Origin: Rubrivivax sp.
Lineage (GTDB): Bacteria; Pseudomonadota; Gammaproteobacteria; Burkholderiales; Burkholderiaceae_C
Reading direction: 5' to 3'
NCBI GenBank assembly: GCA_026785885.1
Contig: JAJAZC010000127.1
Location: forward strand, 1-47,375
DNA: 47,375 nt
Below are positions 14,983 through 22,705 of the stretch, in pieces (positions within the stretch are counted from its first letter, which is position 1; each line of letters opens with the position of its first letter). The position numbers and the translations under genes are program-made. The notes beneath the pieces were generated by a model that was not told where the DNA came from, searched no databases, and saw only the letters and a list, made by a program, of their open reading frames with translations.

Positions 14983-17870
14983 TGACCGCCGTATCGACCG
15001 TTGTTGTGAGCGACACCCCCGAAGCCGCCAAGGCGCCGCTGACCGCCAATCCGATGGGCGCCGCCGCTCAGGCCGCGACACCCGCTGCCGACTCAGCCGC
15101 CATCACGGCCGCAATCACCGCGGCCTGCGCGCGCATCGCGCCGACCTGGCCGCTGGACCGCTTCATTGCCGTCAACCCGTACTGGGGCCACGTGCAGGAC
15201 CCCATAGCCACCGCCGCGGCGCGCCTGGCCGTGCTGTCGGGCAGCCCGTTGTTGGTGCCGCCTGGCGTGATGCGCGCGCACTGGCAAGCCGGGCGCATCA
15301 CGCGCCGGCACCTGCAGGCCGCCATCGCTGCGGCGGGTGCATCGGCCAGCGTCGATGAACTGGTTGCCGGGCTCGGCACCGCGGACGTCGCCACGCCGCC
15401 TGGCGCGCCCACGCCGCCCGCGTTGCCGCTGGTGGCCGACCTGCTGGATGCCCAGCGCGATCTGCGCCACGCACCGGCCTGGCGCGACTTCGTCACGCAG
15501 CACATCAGCCAACGCTGCGCGGCCTACTTCGACCACAGCCAGGCCAGCTGGGCTGCAGACCGCACCGGCGGCCTCTACGCCACCTGGCTGCGGTTGTCCG
15601 CCGACGACCTGAGCCCGGCGCTCTTGATGGGCCTGCGCGGCTTCAGCCGGCGTCTGGCCGCGTTGCCGGCCACGCCGCAGGCGCTGATCACCTCAGCACT
15701 GCAAGCGCTGCGCGTGCCGGCCGCCGCGCAAGAGGCCTACCTCACCGCGCTGCTGCTGAGCATCAACGGCTGGGCATCGTGGGCTGCCTACCAGCGCTGG
15801 CAGGCGCGCCTGATGCAGCGTGATGACGAGCAGATCGTGCACCTGCTGGCGGTGCGGCTGGCTTGGGACTGGCTGCTGCACGACAGCCATGCCGAGGTCG
15901 ACTTCGCTCGGGCTGGTGCGGCTGGTGCGGGGGCCGACACGCGGGATGCCGCGCTGTCGGGCTCAGTGGCTGCCTCGCTGCCGGGCCCGTTGCCTGTCTT
16001 GCCAGCCCGCACGCTGTCTGACGCGCTAACCGAAGCCTGGTCCGACCCCGATGCGGCGGTGGCCCGCGCCGAGACCGCGCAGCAGCACGCCTGGCTGTGG
16101 CAGGCGGCGCTGGAGCGCACGCAGCAGGCGCTCTGGTGCCGGGGCCTGACGCAGGCACCATCGACGCCCGCCGCGGCGGCCGGGCTTGCAAGCGACCTTT
16201 CGCCCACTGCTGCGCCCGGCTCCGCGTCTGCGTCCGCGTCTGCGTCTGCGTCCGCACTTACTTCCGCAACCGCGGTGCGTCCCGCAGTGCAGGCGGTGTT
16301 CTGCATCGACGTGCGCTCCGAGGTCTACCGCCGTGCGCTGGAAGCGGCGAGCCCATCCGTGCAGACGCTGGGCTTCGCGGGTTTCTTTGCGCTGTTCGTT
16401 GCCTACCGCCCGCTGGGCACCGAGATGCTGCGGCCGCAGTTGCCAGGACTGATGGCGCCGACCTTGTGCCTGACCGATGTGTGCGACAGCGACAGCCACA
16501 GCGCCCGCATCAACGCCAACGCCAACATTGCCGGAACCGCCACCGAAGCCGCCACCGAAGCCAACCTTGACAGCAACCCCGACAGCCCCTCGTTGGGCCA
16601 GGTGCTGGCCACCCGGCGCCGCGCCAAGCTGCAGTGGCGCCAGTTGTGGCAGGGCTTTCGCAGCGGCGCGGCCTCGGGCTTTTCTTTTGTCGAGGCCTGC
16701 GGCTGGCTCTACGCAGCGCCGCTGCTGGCGCGCCAGCGTGGCATGCCCGAGCAACCTGCCGCAGTCGAGCAAACGGGCCTCAGCCCAGCCGAGCAACAGG
16801 CGCTGCGCCCGCGCTTCGAGCCCGACGGTGCAACCGGCACCACGCCCACGTTGGCCACCCGCGCCGACATGGCCGCCACCGCGCTGCGGGCCATGGGCCT
16901 GCACGACCGCCTCGCGCGCCTGGTGCTGCTGGCCGGCCACGGCAGCAGCAGCACCAACAACCCGCATGCCGCGGGCCTGGACTGCGGTGCCTGCGGTGGC
17001 CAGACCGGTGAGGTCAACGCCCGCGCGCTTGTGCTGCTGCTCAACGACCCGGCGGTACGCACCGCGCTGCGCGATCGTGGCCTGCAGCTGCCCGAGGACA
17101 GCGTGTTCGTCGCCGGTCTGCACGACACCACCACCGACACGCTGACGCTGCACGACACCGATCTGCTGCCGGCCAGCCACACCGGTGATCTGCAGCAGCT
17201 GCGGGCCGCGTTGCGAGATGCCGGCGCGCGCGCCCGCGCCGAGCGGGCACCCGGGCTCGACCTGGCCGCGCTGGCCACCGAGCCGGCAGCGCTGTTGCAG
17301 GCCATCACACGCCGCAGCCGCGACTGGGCGCAGGTGCGCCCGGAGTGGGGCCTGGCCGACTGCGGCGCTTTCATCGTCGCGCCGCGCAGCCGCAGCCGGG
17401 CGCTGGACCTCGGCGGCCGCAGCTTCCTGCACGACTACCGCTGGCAGAACGACGCAGGCTTTGGCGTGCTGGAGCTGATCATGACCGCGCCGATGATCGT
17501 CACGCACTGGATCAACATGCAGTACCACGCCTCGGTGGTGGACCCGCTGCGATACGGCAGCGGCAACAAGGTGCTGCACAACGTGGTCGGTGGTCACATC
17601 GGCGTGTTCGAAGGCAACGGCGGCGATCTGCGCATCGGCCTGCCGCTGCAATCGGTGCACGACGGCCAACGCTTTCGCCACACACCGCTGCGCTTGAGCG
17701 TGTTCGTCCACGCCCCGCGCGATGCGATGGACCGCATCATCGCCAGGCACGACACCGTGCGCAGCCTGCTGGACAACGGCTGGCTGCACCTGTTTGCGCT
17801 GGGCGATGAACAGGGCGTGTGGCGCCGCACCGGGACCGGCGTGTGGGCCGCAGAAAACGGCTTGGCATGA
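14982..17870 (+). CDS. dabA: Dissolved inorganic carbon transporter, carbonic-anhydrase-like subunit DabA (UPF0753/DUF2309)
   Basis: A 962-residue cytoplasmic zinc protein that hydrates CO2 to bicarbonate unidirectionally when coupled to DabB. The expected zinc site is complete: Cys441 and Asp443 in VFCIDVRSEVYRR, His653 in LLAGHGSSSTNNPHAAG, and Cys668 in LDCGACGG. The 15-residue spacing between His653 and Cys668 equals that in the Halothiobacillus protein. Residues ~410-425 are a Ser/Ala repeat encoded by TCYGCG-type hexanucleotides, and a Asn/Ala/Thr/Glu-rich insert lies near residues 510-535; both look like expandable loops. ATG 14982 overlaps the dabB stop by one base. No Calvin-cycle, carboxysome or LysR gene is adjacent, so the system may serve anaplerotic carboxylation or a distant CBB locus. 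Confidence 0.95.
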   Translation: MTAVSTVVVSDTPEAAKAPLTANPMGAAAQAATPAADSAAITAAITAACARIAPTWPLDRFIAVNPYWGHVQDPIATAAARLAVLSGSPLLVPPGVMRAHWQAGRITRRHLQAAIAAAGASASVDELVAGLGTADVATPPGAPTPPALPLVADLLDAQRDLRHAPAWRDFVTQHISQRCAAYFDHSQASWAADRTGGLYATWLRLSADDLSPALLMGLRGFSRRLAALPATPQALITSALQALRVPAAAQEAYLTALLLSINGWASWAAYQRWQARLMQRDDEQIVHLLAVRLAWDWLLHDSHAEVDFARAGAAGAGADTRDAALSGSVAASLPGPLPVLPARTLSDALTEAWSDPDAAVARAETAQQHAWLWQAALERTQQALWCRGLTQAPSTPAAAAGLASDLSPTAAPGSASASASASASALTSATAVRPAVQAVFCIDVRSEVYRRALEAASPSVQTLGFAGFFALFVAYRPLGTEMLRPQLPGLMAPTLCLTDVCDSDSHSARINANANIAGTATEAATEANLDSNPDSPSLGQVLATRRRAKLQWRQLWQGFRSGAASGFSFVEACGWLYAAPLLARQRGMPEQPAAVEQTGLSPAEQQALRPRFEPDGATGTTPTLATRADMAATALRAMGLHDRLARLVLLAGHGSSSTNNPHAAGLDCGACGGQTGEVNARALVLLLNDPAVRTALRDRGLQLPEDSVFVAGLHDTTTDTLTLHDTDLLPASHTGDLQQLRAALRDAGARARAERAPGLDLAALATEPAALLQAITRRSRDWAQVRPEWGLADCGAFIVAPRSRSRALDLGGRSFLHDYRWQNDAGFGVLELIMTAPMIVTHWINMQYHASVVDPLRYGSGNKVLHNVVGGHIGVFEGNGGDLRIGLPLQSVHDGQRFRHTPLRLSVFVHAPRDAMDRIIARHDTVRSLLDNGWLHLFALGDEQGVWRRTGTGVWAAENGLA

Positions 17871-17917
17871 CCCGGGCCGTGGCCGGCTACGAAAAGCTGC
17901 GTGCTACATTCGCCCGC

Positions 17918-17995
17918 ATGTATTCGGCAGCGTTTCTTGACTCTACGGGCTACTGGTTCTCGCACCGCATGGCGGCTGGAGAGGCAAGCGCGTAG
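17918..17995 (+). CDS. Aromatic amino-acid leader peptide upstream of aroG
   Basis: A 25-codon ORF (ATG 17918 to TAG 17993-17995) that includes three consecutive aromatic codons, TAC-TGG-TTC (Tyr-Trp-Phe, 17951-17959), in the context GYWFSHR, plus Tyr2 and Phe6. It ends 32 bases before a strong intrinsic terminator that precedes the DAHP synthase gene. This is the expected design of an attenuation leader whose translation senses all three aromatic tRNAs. No Shine-Dalgarno is visible; a TACATT box at 17905-17910 would place transcription start at or next to the ATG, so the leader may be leaderless. It was recognised from context, not from a database. Confidence 0.72.
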   Translation: MYSAAFLDSTGYWFSHRMAAGEASA

Positions 17996-18053
17996 GTTTG
18001 AAAACACGACGCAAAAGCACCCCACCAACCGCCGGCAGCCCCGGCGGTTTTTT
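17957..18053 (+). promoter_or_regulatory. Transcription attenuator of aroG (competing hairpins)
   Basis: Three mutually exclusive pairings can be drawn by hand. Hairpin 1:2 pairs 17957-17961 with 17979-17983 and 17965-17968 with 17972-17975. The antiterminator pairs 17971-17979 (GGCGGCUGG) with 18025-18033 (CCAACCGCC), eight of nine bases. The terminator pairs 18028-18035 with 18041-18048. A ribosome stalled on the Tyr-Trp-Phe codons (17951-17959) would cover the 5' arm of 1:2, freeing 17971-17979 to form the antiterminator and so keep aroG on. With charged tRNAs, 1:2 forms and the terminator wins. Energies were not computed. Confidence 0.65.
18028..18053 (+). terminator. Intrinsic terminator in the aroG leader
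   Basis: A perfect 8-bp stem (ACCGCCGG / CCGGCGGT) with a five-base loop is followed directly by a run of six T (18048-18053). It lies 138 bases before the aroG ATG and after the leader ORF, so it must be read through for aroG expression; it may also end the dabBA transcript. Confidence 0.85.
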
Positions 18054-18190
18054 GTTGCCCGGGGACCCTGCACCGCCCCGACGGACACCGGTGATTACCG
18101 GTAAAAGCACCCGTAAAAACATTGGCATCGACACCGGCGACCACACCGATAACAACGCCGATAACAACGCAGACATGAAGGACCGCCGCC

Positions 18191-19348
18191 ATGAGCCCCG
18201 AGCCCGCCAACGCCAGCCCTGCAGATGAACGTCTGGCGCTGTCCGAGAAGACCAGCCGCACCGACGACCAGCGCATCCGCAACGTCACGCCGCTGCCACC
18301 CCCGGAGCATCTGATCCGCTTTTTTCCGATCGCCGGCACGCCGGTGGAAGCGTTGATCCAGGACACGCGCAGCGCCATCCGCCGCATCATGGCCGGCAGC
18401 GGTGGCGAAAGCAGCGCGGGCAGCGACCGGCTGCTGGTGATCATCGGCCCGTGCTCGATCCACGACCCGGCAGCGGCGCTGGAATACGCACGCCGGCTCA
18501 AGGCCCTGCGCACGCAGCACGCAGCCGAGCTGGAGATCGTGATGCGCGTGTACTTCGAAAAGCCGCGCACCACGGTGGGCTGGAAGGGCCTCATCAACGA
18601 CCCGTATCTCGACGAGAGCTACCGCATCCACGAAGGCCTGCGCATTGCGCGCCAGCTGCTGGTGGACATCAACCGGCTGGGCGTGCCGGCGGGCAGCGAG
18701 TTCTTGGACGTCATCAGCCCGCAGTACATCGGCGACCTGATCGCCTGGGGCGCCATCGGTGCACGCACGACAGAGTCGCAGGTGCACCGTGAACTGGCCT
18801 CGGGCTTGTCGGCGCCGGTGGGCTTCAAGAACGGCACCGACGGCAACATTCGCATCGCCACCGACGCCATCCAGGCCGCGGCGCGGCCGCATCACTTTTT
18901 ATCGGTGCACAAGAACGGCCAGGTGGCCATCGTGCAGACCGAGGGCAACGGTGATTGCCACGTCATCCTGCGTGGCGGCAAGGCGCCCAACTACGACGCC
19001 ACGAGCGTCGCTGCGGCCTGCGCCGAGATCGAAGCCGCCAAGCTGCCGTGCCGGCTGATGATCGACGCCAGCCACGCCAACAGCAGCAAGCAGCACCAGC
19101 GCCAGATCGAAGTCATGCGCGATGTCGGCGCGCAAATCGCCGGCGGCAACCGCTGCATCTTCGGCGTCATGGTGGAAAGCCATCTGCACGACGGCGCGCA
19201 GAAGTTCAGCCCCGGCAAAGACGATCCAGCGCAGCTGGCCTATGGCCGCAGCATCACCGACGCGTGCATCGGTTGGGACGACAGCGTCGGCTTGCTGCAA
19301 GGCCTGGCCGACGCGGTGGCCGCCCGGCGGGCCGGACGGCCCAGCTAA
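18191..19348 (+). CDS. aroG: 3-deoxy-7-phosphoheptulonate (DAHP) synthase, class I
   Basis: A 385-residue type I-alpha DAHP synthase, which condenses phosphoenolpyruvate and erythrose 4-phosphate in the first step of the shikimate pathway. Signature segments are DRLLVIIGPCSIHDP, MRVYFEKPRTTVGWKGLINDP, GSEFLDVISPQYIGDLIAWGAIGARTTESQVHRE (landmarks), GFKNGTDGNI and the metal-binding region LMIDASHANSSKQ. The metal ligands Cys (GPCS), His (DASHAN), Glu (MVESH) and Asp (SITDACIGWDD) are all present. A family-typical N-terminal extension of about 60 residues may carry the feedback site. Expression appears to be controlled by the attenuator directly upstream. ATG 18191 fits the family N-terminus; its ribosome binding site (GAAGGA, 18176-18181) is about nine bases upstream. 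Confidence 0.96.
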   Translation: MSPEPANASPADERLALSEKTSRTDDQRIRNVTPLPPPEHLIRFFPIAGTPVEALIQDTRSAIRRIMAGSGGESSAGSDRLLVIIGPCSIHDPAAALEYARRLKALRTQHAAELEIVMRVYFEKPRTTVGWKGLINDPYLDESYRIHEGLRIARQLLVDINRLGVPAGSEFLDVISPQYIGDLIAWGAIGARTTESQVHRELASGLSAPVGFKNGTDGNIRIATDAIQAAARPHHFLSVHKNGQVAIVQTEGNGDCHVILRGGKAPNYDATSVAAACAEIEAAKLPCRLMIDASHANSSKQHQRQIEVMRDVGAQIAGGNRCIFGVMVESHLHDGAQKFSPGKDDPAQLAYGRSITDACIGWDDSVGLLQGLADAVAARRAGRPS

Positions 19349-19370
19349 GGAGGCGTGGCACTCCTTCTCG

Positions 19371-19500
19371 ATCGGCCGCGCTGAACCGCGTGCCAGTCCG
19401 TTTCAATCGGCCGCGGTAAAACGCGCGGCGGTCCGTTTCAATCGGCCGCGTTAAAAGGCGCGCCAGTCCGCTTAAATCGGCCGCGCTAAAAGGCGCGGCC
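19371..19500. repeat. 35-bp tandem repeat array, 3.7 copies, derived from the end of the adjacent gene
   Basis: Units begin with ATCGGCCGCG at 19371, 19406, 19441 and 19476; the last is partial (25 bases). The last unit contains the end of the metalloprotease gene on the minus strand (codons for GRAF and the TAG stop at 19486-19488), and the other units repeat that same sequence with changes, each still reading as a C-terminal GRAF-like end plus stop on the minus strand in part. The array lies between the convergent aroG and metalloprotease genes. Confidence 0.85.
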
Positions 19501-22467
19501 GAGGGTCAAATAACCGCGAGTGTCCTTGCGCCCATCCAGCGCCCGCGCCATGCCAACGCGCAGTTGCAGGCCCAAGGCATAAAACAGCTTGGTTTCGCCC
19601 AGCAGCTCGACACCGACCGCGCGCTGCCAGCCGGCGCCGGCCACGGAGCCCGCACCGAAGGCGCGCCCGGCTTCGACGAACATGGTGGCCGAAAGGCGGT
19701 TGATGCCCAGCGCCGGCACCATCGCGTGGCGGTCGATGTCCAGCAGCGGCGTGCGCCACTCCAGCGATGCCACACGCGCGTTGGCACCGCGCAGTGCGGC
19801 TTCGTCACCGCGGTAGCCACGCAGGGCCAGGTTGCGCTCGTTGAGCACGGGGCCGAACTGCAGCACCTCGTCGATGGCGCCGCCGAGCTGGAAGGGCTCT
19901 GTGCGGCCGCGGGCGCGCGCTTCGGTGTAGCGCAGCGCCAGCACGCTGCGGCCCAGCGGGAGGTAGCCGCGCACATCGCCGCGCAGCACCGTACCGTCGT
20001 AACGCAGCGCGTCGTTGCCGGCCAGCGGCTCGTAACTTTCGATCAACAACCCGGCGTGCCAGCCGCGGTTGCGGCCTTCGGAATACCAATCGTCGTTGCT
20101 GGTGTCGATGTCGATCAGCGCCGCCACCAGGCGCTCGTCGCGGCGGCGTGTCGTGGTGGCCGGGGTGGTTGCATTCCGCAGGTCTACGCGGTCGGTCCAG
20201 TCGGCCGCGGCGCCCAGGCCCAGCACGATGCGGCGCTCGACGCGCAGGATCGGCAGGCGGCTCAACCACTGCAGCCGCGTGTTGCGGTCGTAGACGGTGG
20301 TGGTGTCCTCACCGCCGCTGGTGGTCCAGGCGCGGGCGTTCAGTTCGCGCGCGAGCGACAGGCCGTGGTTGCCGACGAAAAGATATTCCAGGCTGCCGAT
20401 GGGCTCGCGTTGCGAGGTCTCCCACATTGCCAGCGCAGCGTAGCGGTGCCAGCCCAAAGCGTCGCCGCCCGAGGTGCTGGCGCCGAAGGCCGTCAGCCCG
20501 CGGTCAGCCACCGCGGCCGGGAACCAGGAGCGTGGGTAAACCGAGCGCAGCGCCGAGTAGTCGCGCGCCTGGCCGAGCACCGGTGTGGCCGCGTCGTCGC
20601 GCAGCGCAGGGGCGCCCGGCGCTGCGCCATCCACCGCAGGCTGCGTTGCCAGCACCGCAGGCACCGTCTGCAACACCACCGGCTGCGCCAGGCGCTGCAG
20701 CAACACACCACCCGGCGCGATGACAACGCTGGCCAACGCGCCGTCAGCGCTGCTGCCGGCGTGCGTCAACACCGCCGTGTGGCTGTGCGTCAGCCGCTGC
20801 AACTGCGCGCCCTGCAGGCGCCAGACGTTGGGCACGCCGCCTTCGGCGATCACCATCTCCAGGCCGGCAGCGCCGTGGCGCAGGGCCTGGATGGGTTGGC
20901 TGCGGCGCACCAGTTCTCGCAGCGCTGCTACGGGCTCCACCAAGGGCAGCGCTGCTGCGGGCTGCAGTACGCCAAGCGCTGGTGCGGGCTCCATTACGCG
21001 CGGCGCCGCTGCGGGCTGCAGCACATCGATCTGCAGCACACGCCAGTCGGAACCGCGTCGCGTGATGACGGCCACCGTGCGGCCATCGGGCGCAGCGGCC
21101 AGGTCGATGAGATCCGTGTCGTCCTGCGGCGCCAGTAGCTCGCGCTGCACGGCGCCGTTGCCGTCCAGCGCCACCAGCCGCGTGCGGCCGGCCTGCAGCT
21201 GCAGCGCCAGCAGCGTGTCGCCGGCATCGACCGCGCGGCGCATGTGCGCACACCGGGTCAGCGGCTTCAGCGTGTTGCCCTCCAGCCGGTGCAGGTCATA
21301 GGCGTAGTAGTGCTTGTCGCAGATGTCGGGCTGCGCGATCAGCACACGGCCGTCGGCCGACACGTCGATGCGCGCGCCGCGGTTGACCCGCGCGACCGGT
21401 GTGCGCGTACCGTCGGCTGCCACCCGCATCAGTTGCGTGCCGCTCAACCCGTCTTCGACCACCGCCAGCCAGCCGCCGCCGGCTGCAGCAGTGGCCGGCA
21501 AAGCCGCCACGCTGCCGATGTTGAACAGCGGTCCGGCCAGTGTTGTGCCCACGGACTCGGGTGTGCTGCGGATGGGCGCGGCACGGGTGTCGACCTGCTG
21601 CGTCAGATCAGCCAGAAACTCGTCCCACAGCGTGTCCATCGTGCGGCCGGTGGCGGCCCACGGCACACTGTGCAGGCGCGGCACGATGTTGCCGCTGTAC
21701 TGCTCGACCAGTGCCGTCGGCTTGTCGGCGCCATAGCGGCGCGACAGGAATTCCATGAAGTAGGCGCCGTACAGGTACTGCTTGTTCACCGGCAGCGTGC
21801 GGCCATCGGAATTCAACTCTGCGAGCGATAGGAAACCGCGGCTGCGCTCAGCGCGCAGCCAGGCCTCGAACCACGGGCCCTGCAGGCGGCCGTGGCCGCG
21901 AGCCGGGTCGCTTTCGTACAGCACCGCCAGGCCTTCGAGCATCCAGTTGGGCTGGAACAGATTCGGGATGAACCACGGCACGTTGCCGAAGATGGTCTGC
22001 AGCACGCGCGGCACACCGCGCACCTTGTCCAGGTGCACGACGTGCGCGAACTCGTGCACCAGCAGCAGATCCAGCCAGACCTGGTTGGTCAGCAGCTCGC
22101 CTTCGTCGGGCGGCGCCAGAAACACGCCGATCAGGTTGAAGGGCAGCGGTGTCGTGAAGCCGTTGGCCTGATCGACCTCGTTGTAGACCACGATCTCGGT
22201 GCGGCCGCGCGGCTGCCACTGCAGCGCCTGCGTGACGCGCGGCCAGGCCGCTTCAGCAGCCCGCGCCACGGCTTCGGCCTGCGTGCGCTGCACGCTGCGG
22301 TAGTGCACGCGGAAATGCGCGCTGTCGGCACTGGACCAGGGCTGCCGCGGGTCGGCCAGCAGCTGCGCGCGGGCGGGTGCAGCGGCCAACAGCAGCTGTC
22401 CTGCCAGCACCCAGGCGCACAACAACAGCAACGGCATCCAGGTGCGCCTGGCGTGAGCAAACGGCAT
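19486..22467 (-). CDS. Large outer-membrane metalloprotease: HExxH domain, beta-propeller, C-terminal beta-barrel
   Basis: A 993-residue secreted protein with three parts. Residues 1-36 are a signal peptide ending APARAQ. Residues ~40-300 form a peptidase-MA-like domain with the zinc motif HEFAH at residues 138-142 and a downstream WMLEGLAVLYES that supplies the glutamate ligand of gluzincins. Residues ~300-650 are rich in short beta repeats with VSADGRVLIAQP, AAPDGRTVAVITRRGSDW and SADGALASVV turns, as in TolB/PD40 propellers. Residues ~700-993 alternate polar and hydrophobic residues and end in TLGRAF, like the BamA/D15 surface-antigen barrel. GAGGAG stands seven bases before ATG 22467. I infer a surface- or periplasm-exposed protease anchored by its own barrel; its substrate is unknown. 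Confidence 0.82.
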   Translation of the reverse strand: MPFAHARRTWMPLLLLCAWVLAGQLLLAAAPARAQLLADPRQPWSSADSAHFRVHYRSVQRTQAEAVARAAEAAWPRVTQALQWQPRGRTEIVVYNEVDQANGFTTPLPFNLIGVFLAPPDEGELLTNQVWLDLLLVHEFAHVVHLDKVRGVPRVLQTIFGNVPWFIPNLFQPNWMLEGLAVLYESDPARGHGRLQGPWFEAWLRAERSRGFLSLAELNSDGRTLPVNKQYLYGAYFMEFLSRRYGADKPTALVEQYSGNIVPRLHSVPWAATGRTMDTLWDEFLADLTQQVDTRAAPIRSTPESVGTTLAGPLFNIGSVAALPATAAAGGGWLAVVEDGLSGTQLMRVAADGTRTPVARVNRGARIDVSADGRVLIAQPDICDKHYYAYDLHRLEGNTLKPLTRCAHMRRAVDAGDTLLALQLQAGRTRLVALDGNGAVQRELLAPQDDTDLIDLAAAPDGRTVAVITRRGSDWRVLQIDVLQPAAAPRVMEPAPALGVLQPAAALPLVEPVAALRELVRRSQPIQALRHGAAGLEMVIAEGGVPNVWRLQGAQLQRLTHSHTAVLTHAGSSADGALASVVIAPGGVLLQRLAQPVVLQTVPAVLATQPAVDGAAPGAPALRDDAATPVLGQARDYSALRSVYPRSWFPAAVADRGLTAFGASTSGGDALGWHRYAALAMWETSQREPIGSLEYLFVGNHGLSLARELNARAWTTSGGEDTTTVYDRNTRLQWLSRLPILRVERRIVLGLGAAADWTDRVDLRNATTPATTTRRRDERLVAALIDIDTSNDDWYSEGRNRGWHAGLLIESYEPLAGNDALRYDGTVLRGDVRGYLPLGRSVLALRYTEARARGRTEPFQLGGAIDEVLQFGPVLNERNLALRGYRGDEAALRGANARVASLEWRTPLLDIDRHAMVPALGINRLSATMFVEAGRAFGAGSVAGAGWQRAVGVELLGETKLFYALGLQLRVGMARALDGRKDTRGYLTLGRAF

Positions 22468-22495
22468 TAGGAACTCCTCAAACGGCAGTCCGCTC

Positions 22496-22538
22496 GCCGC
22501 CCGGCGGTATTTCACCACCGGCCAAGCCGCCGGGCGGC
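22496..22538. repeat. Perfect 12-bp inverted repeat in the divergent promoter region
   Basis: GCCGCCCGGCGG (22496-22507) and its exact complement CCGCCGGGCGGC (22527-22538) flank a 19-base spacer. It lies about 30 bases upstream of the metalloprotease start on the minus strand and 168 bases before the ParA-like gene. It could form a hairpin in the metalloprotease 5' UTR or bind a dimeric regulator. Confidence 0.6.
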
Positions 22539-22705
22539 AGCGGCTGGCGCTGTTGCAAGCGGACACCGGCCACACGGCCACCCGCATGGACAGCGGCACA
22601 CAAACATGCTTGCGCGGCAGTAGCTGCAGCAGCGTCAGCGTGCGGCTCGGGCAGGCTGGCATGCAGAATCAGCGCCTGAGCCGACACCGCACCAGCCACA
22701 CCCAC

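Noticed and set aside
16026-17789. 587-codon open frame on the minus strand opposite dabA
   Set aside because: It lies entirely within dabA, whose motifs are unmistakable. High GC keeps reverse frames open, and the product is His/Gln/Arg/Val-rich with no family features.
19371-19500. CRISPR-like direct repeats
   Set aside because: Units follow without unique spacers and derive from the neighbouring gene end; no cas genes are present.
19564-21138. 524-codon plus-strand frame over the metalloprotease gene
   Set aside because: Antisense shadow; the minus-strand reading has signal peptide, HEFAH motif and barrel end.
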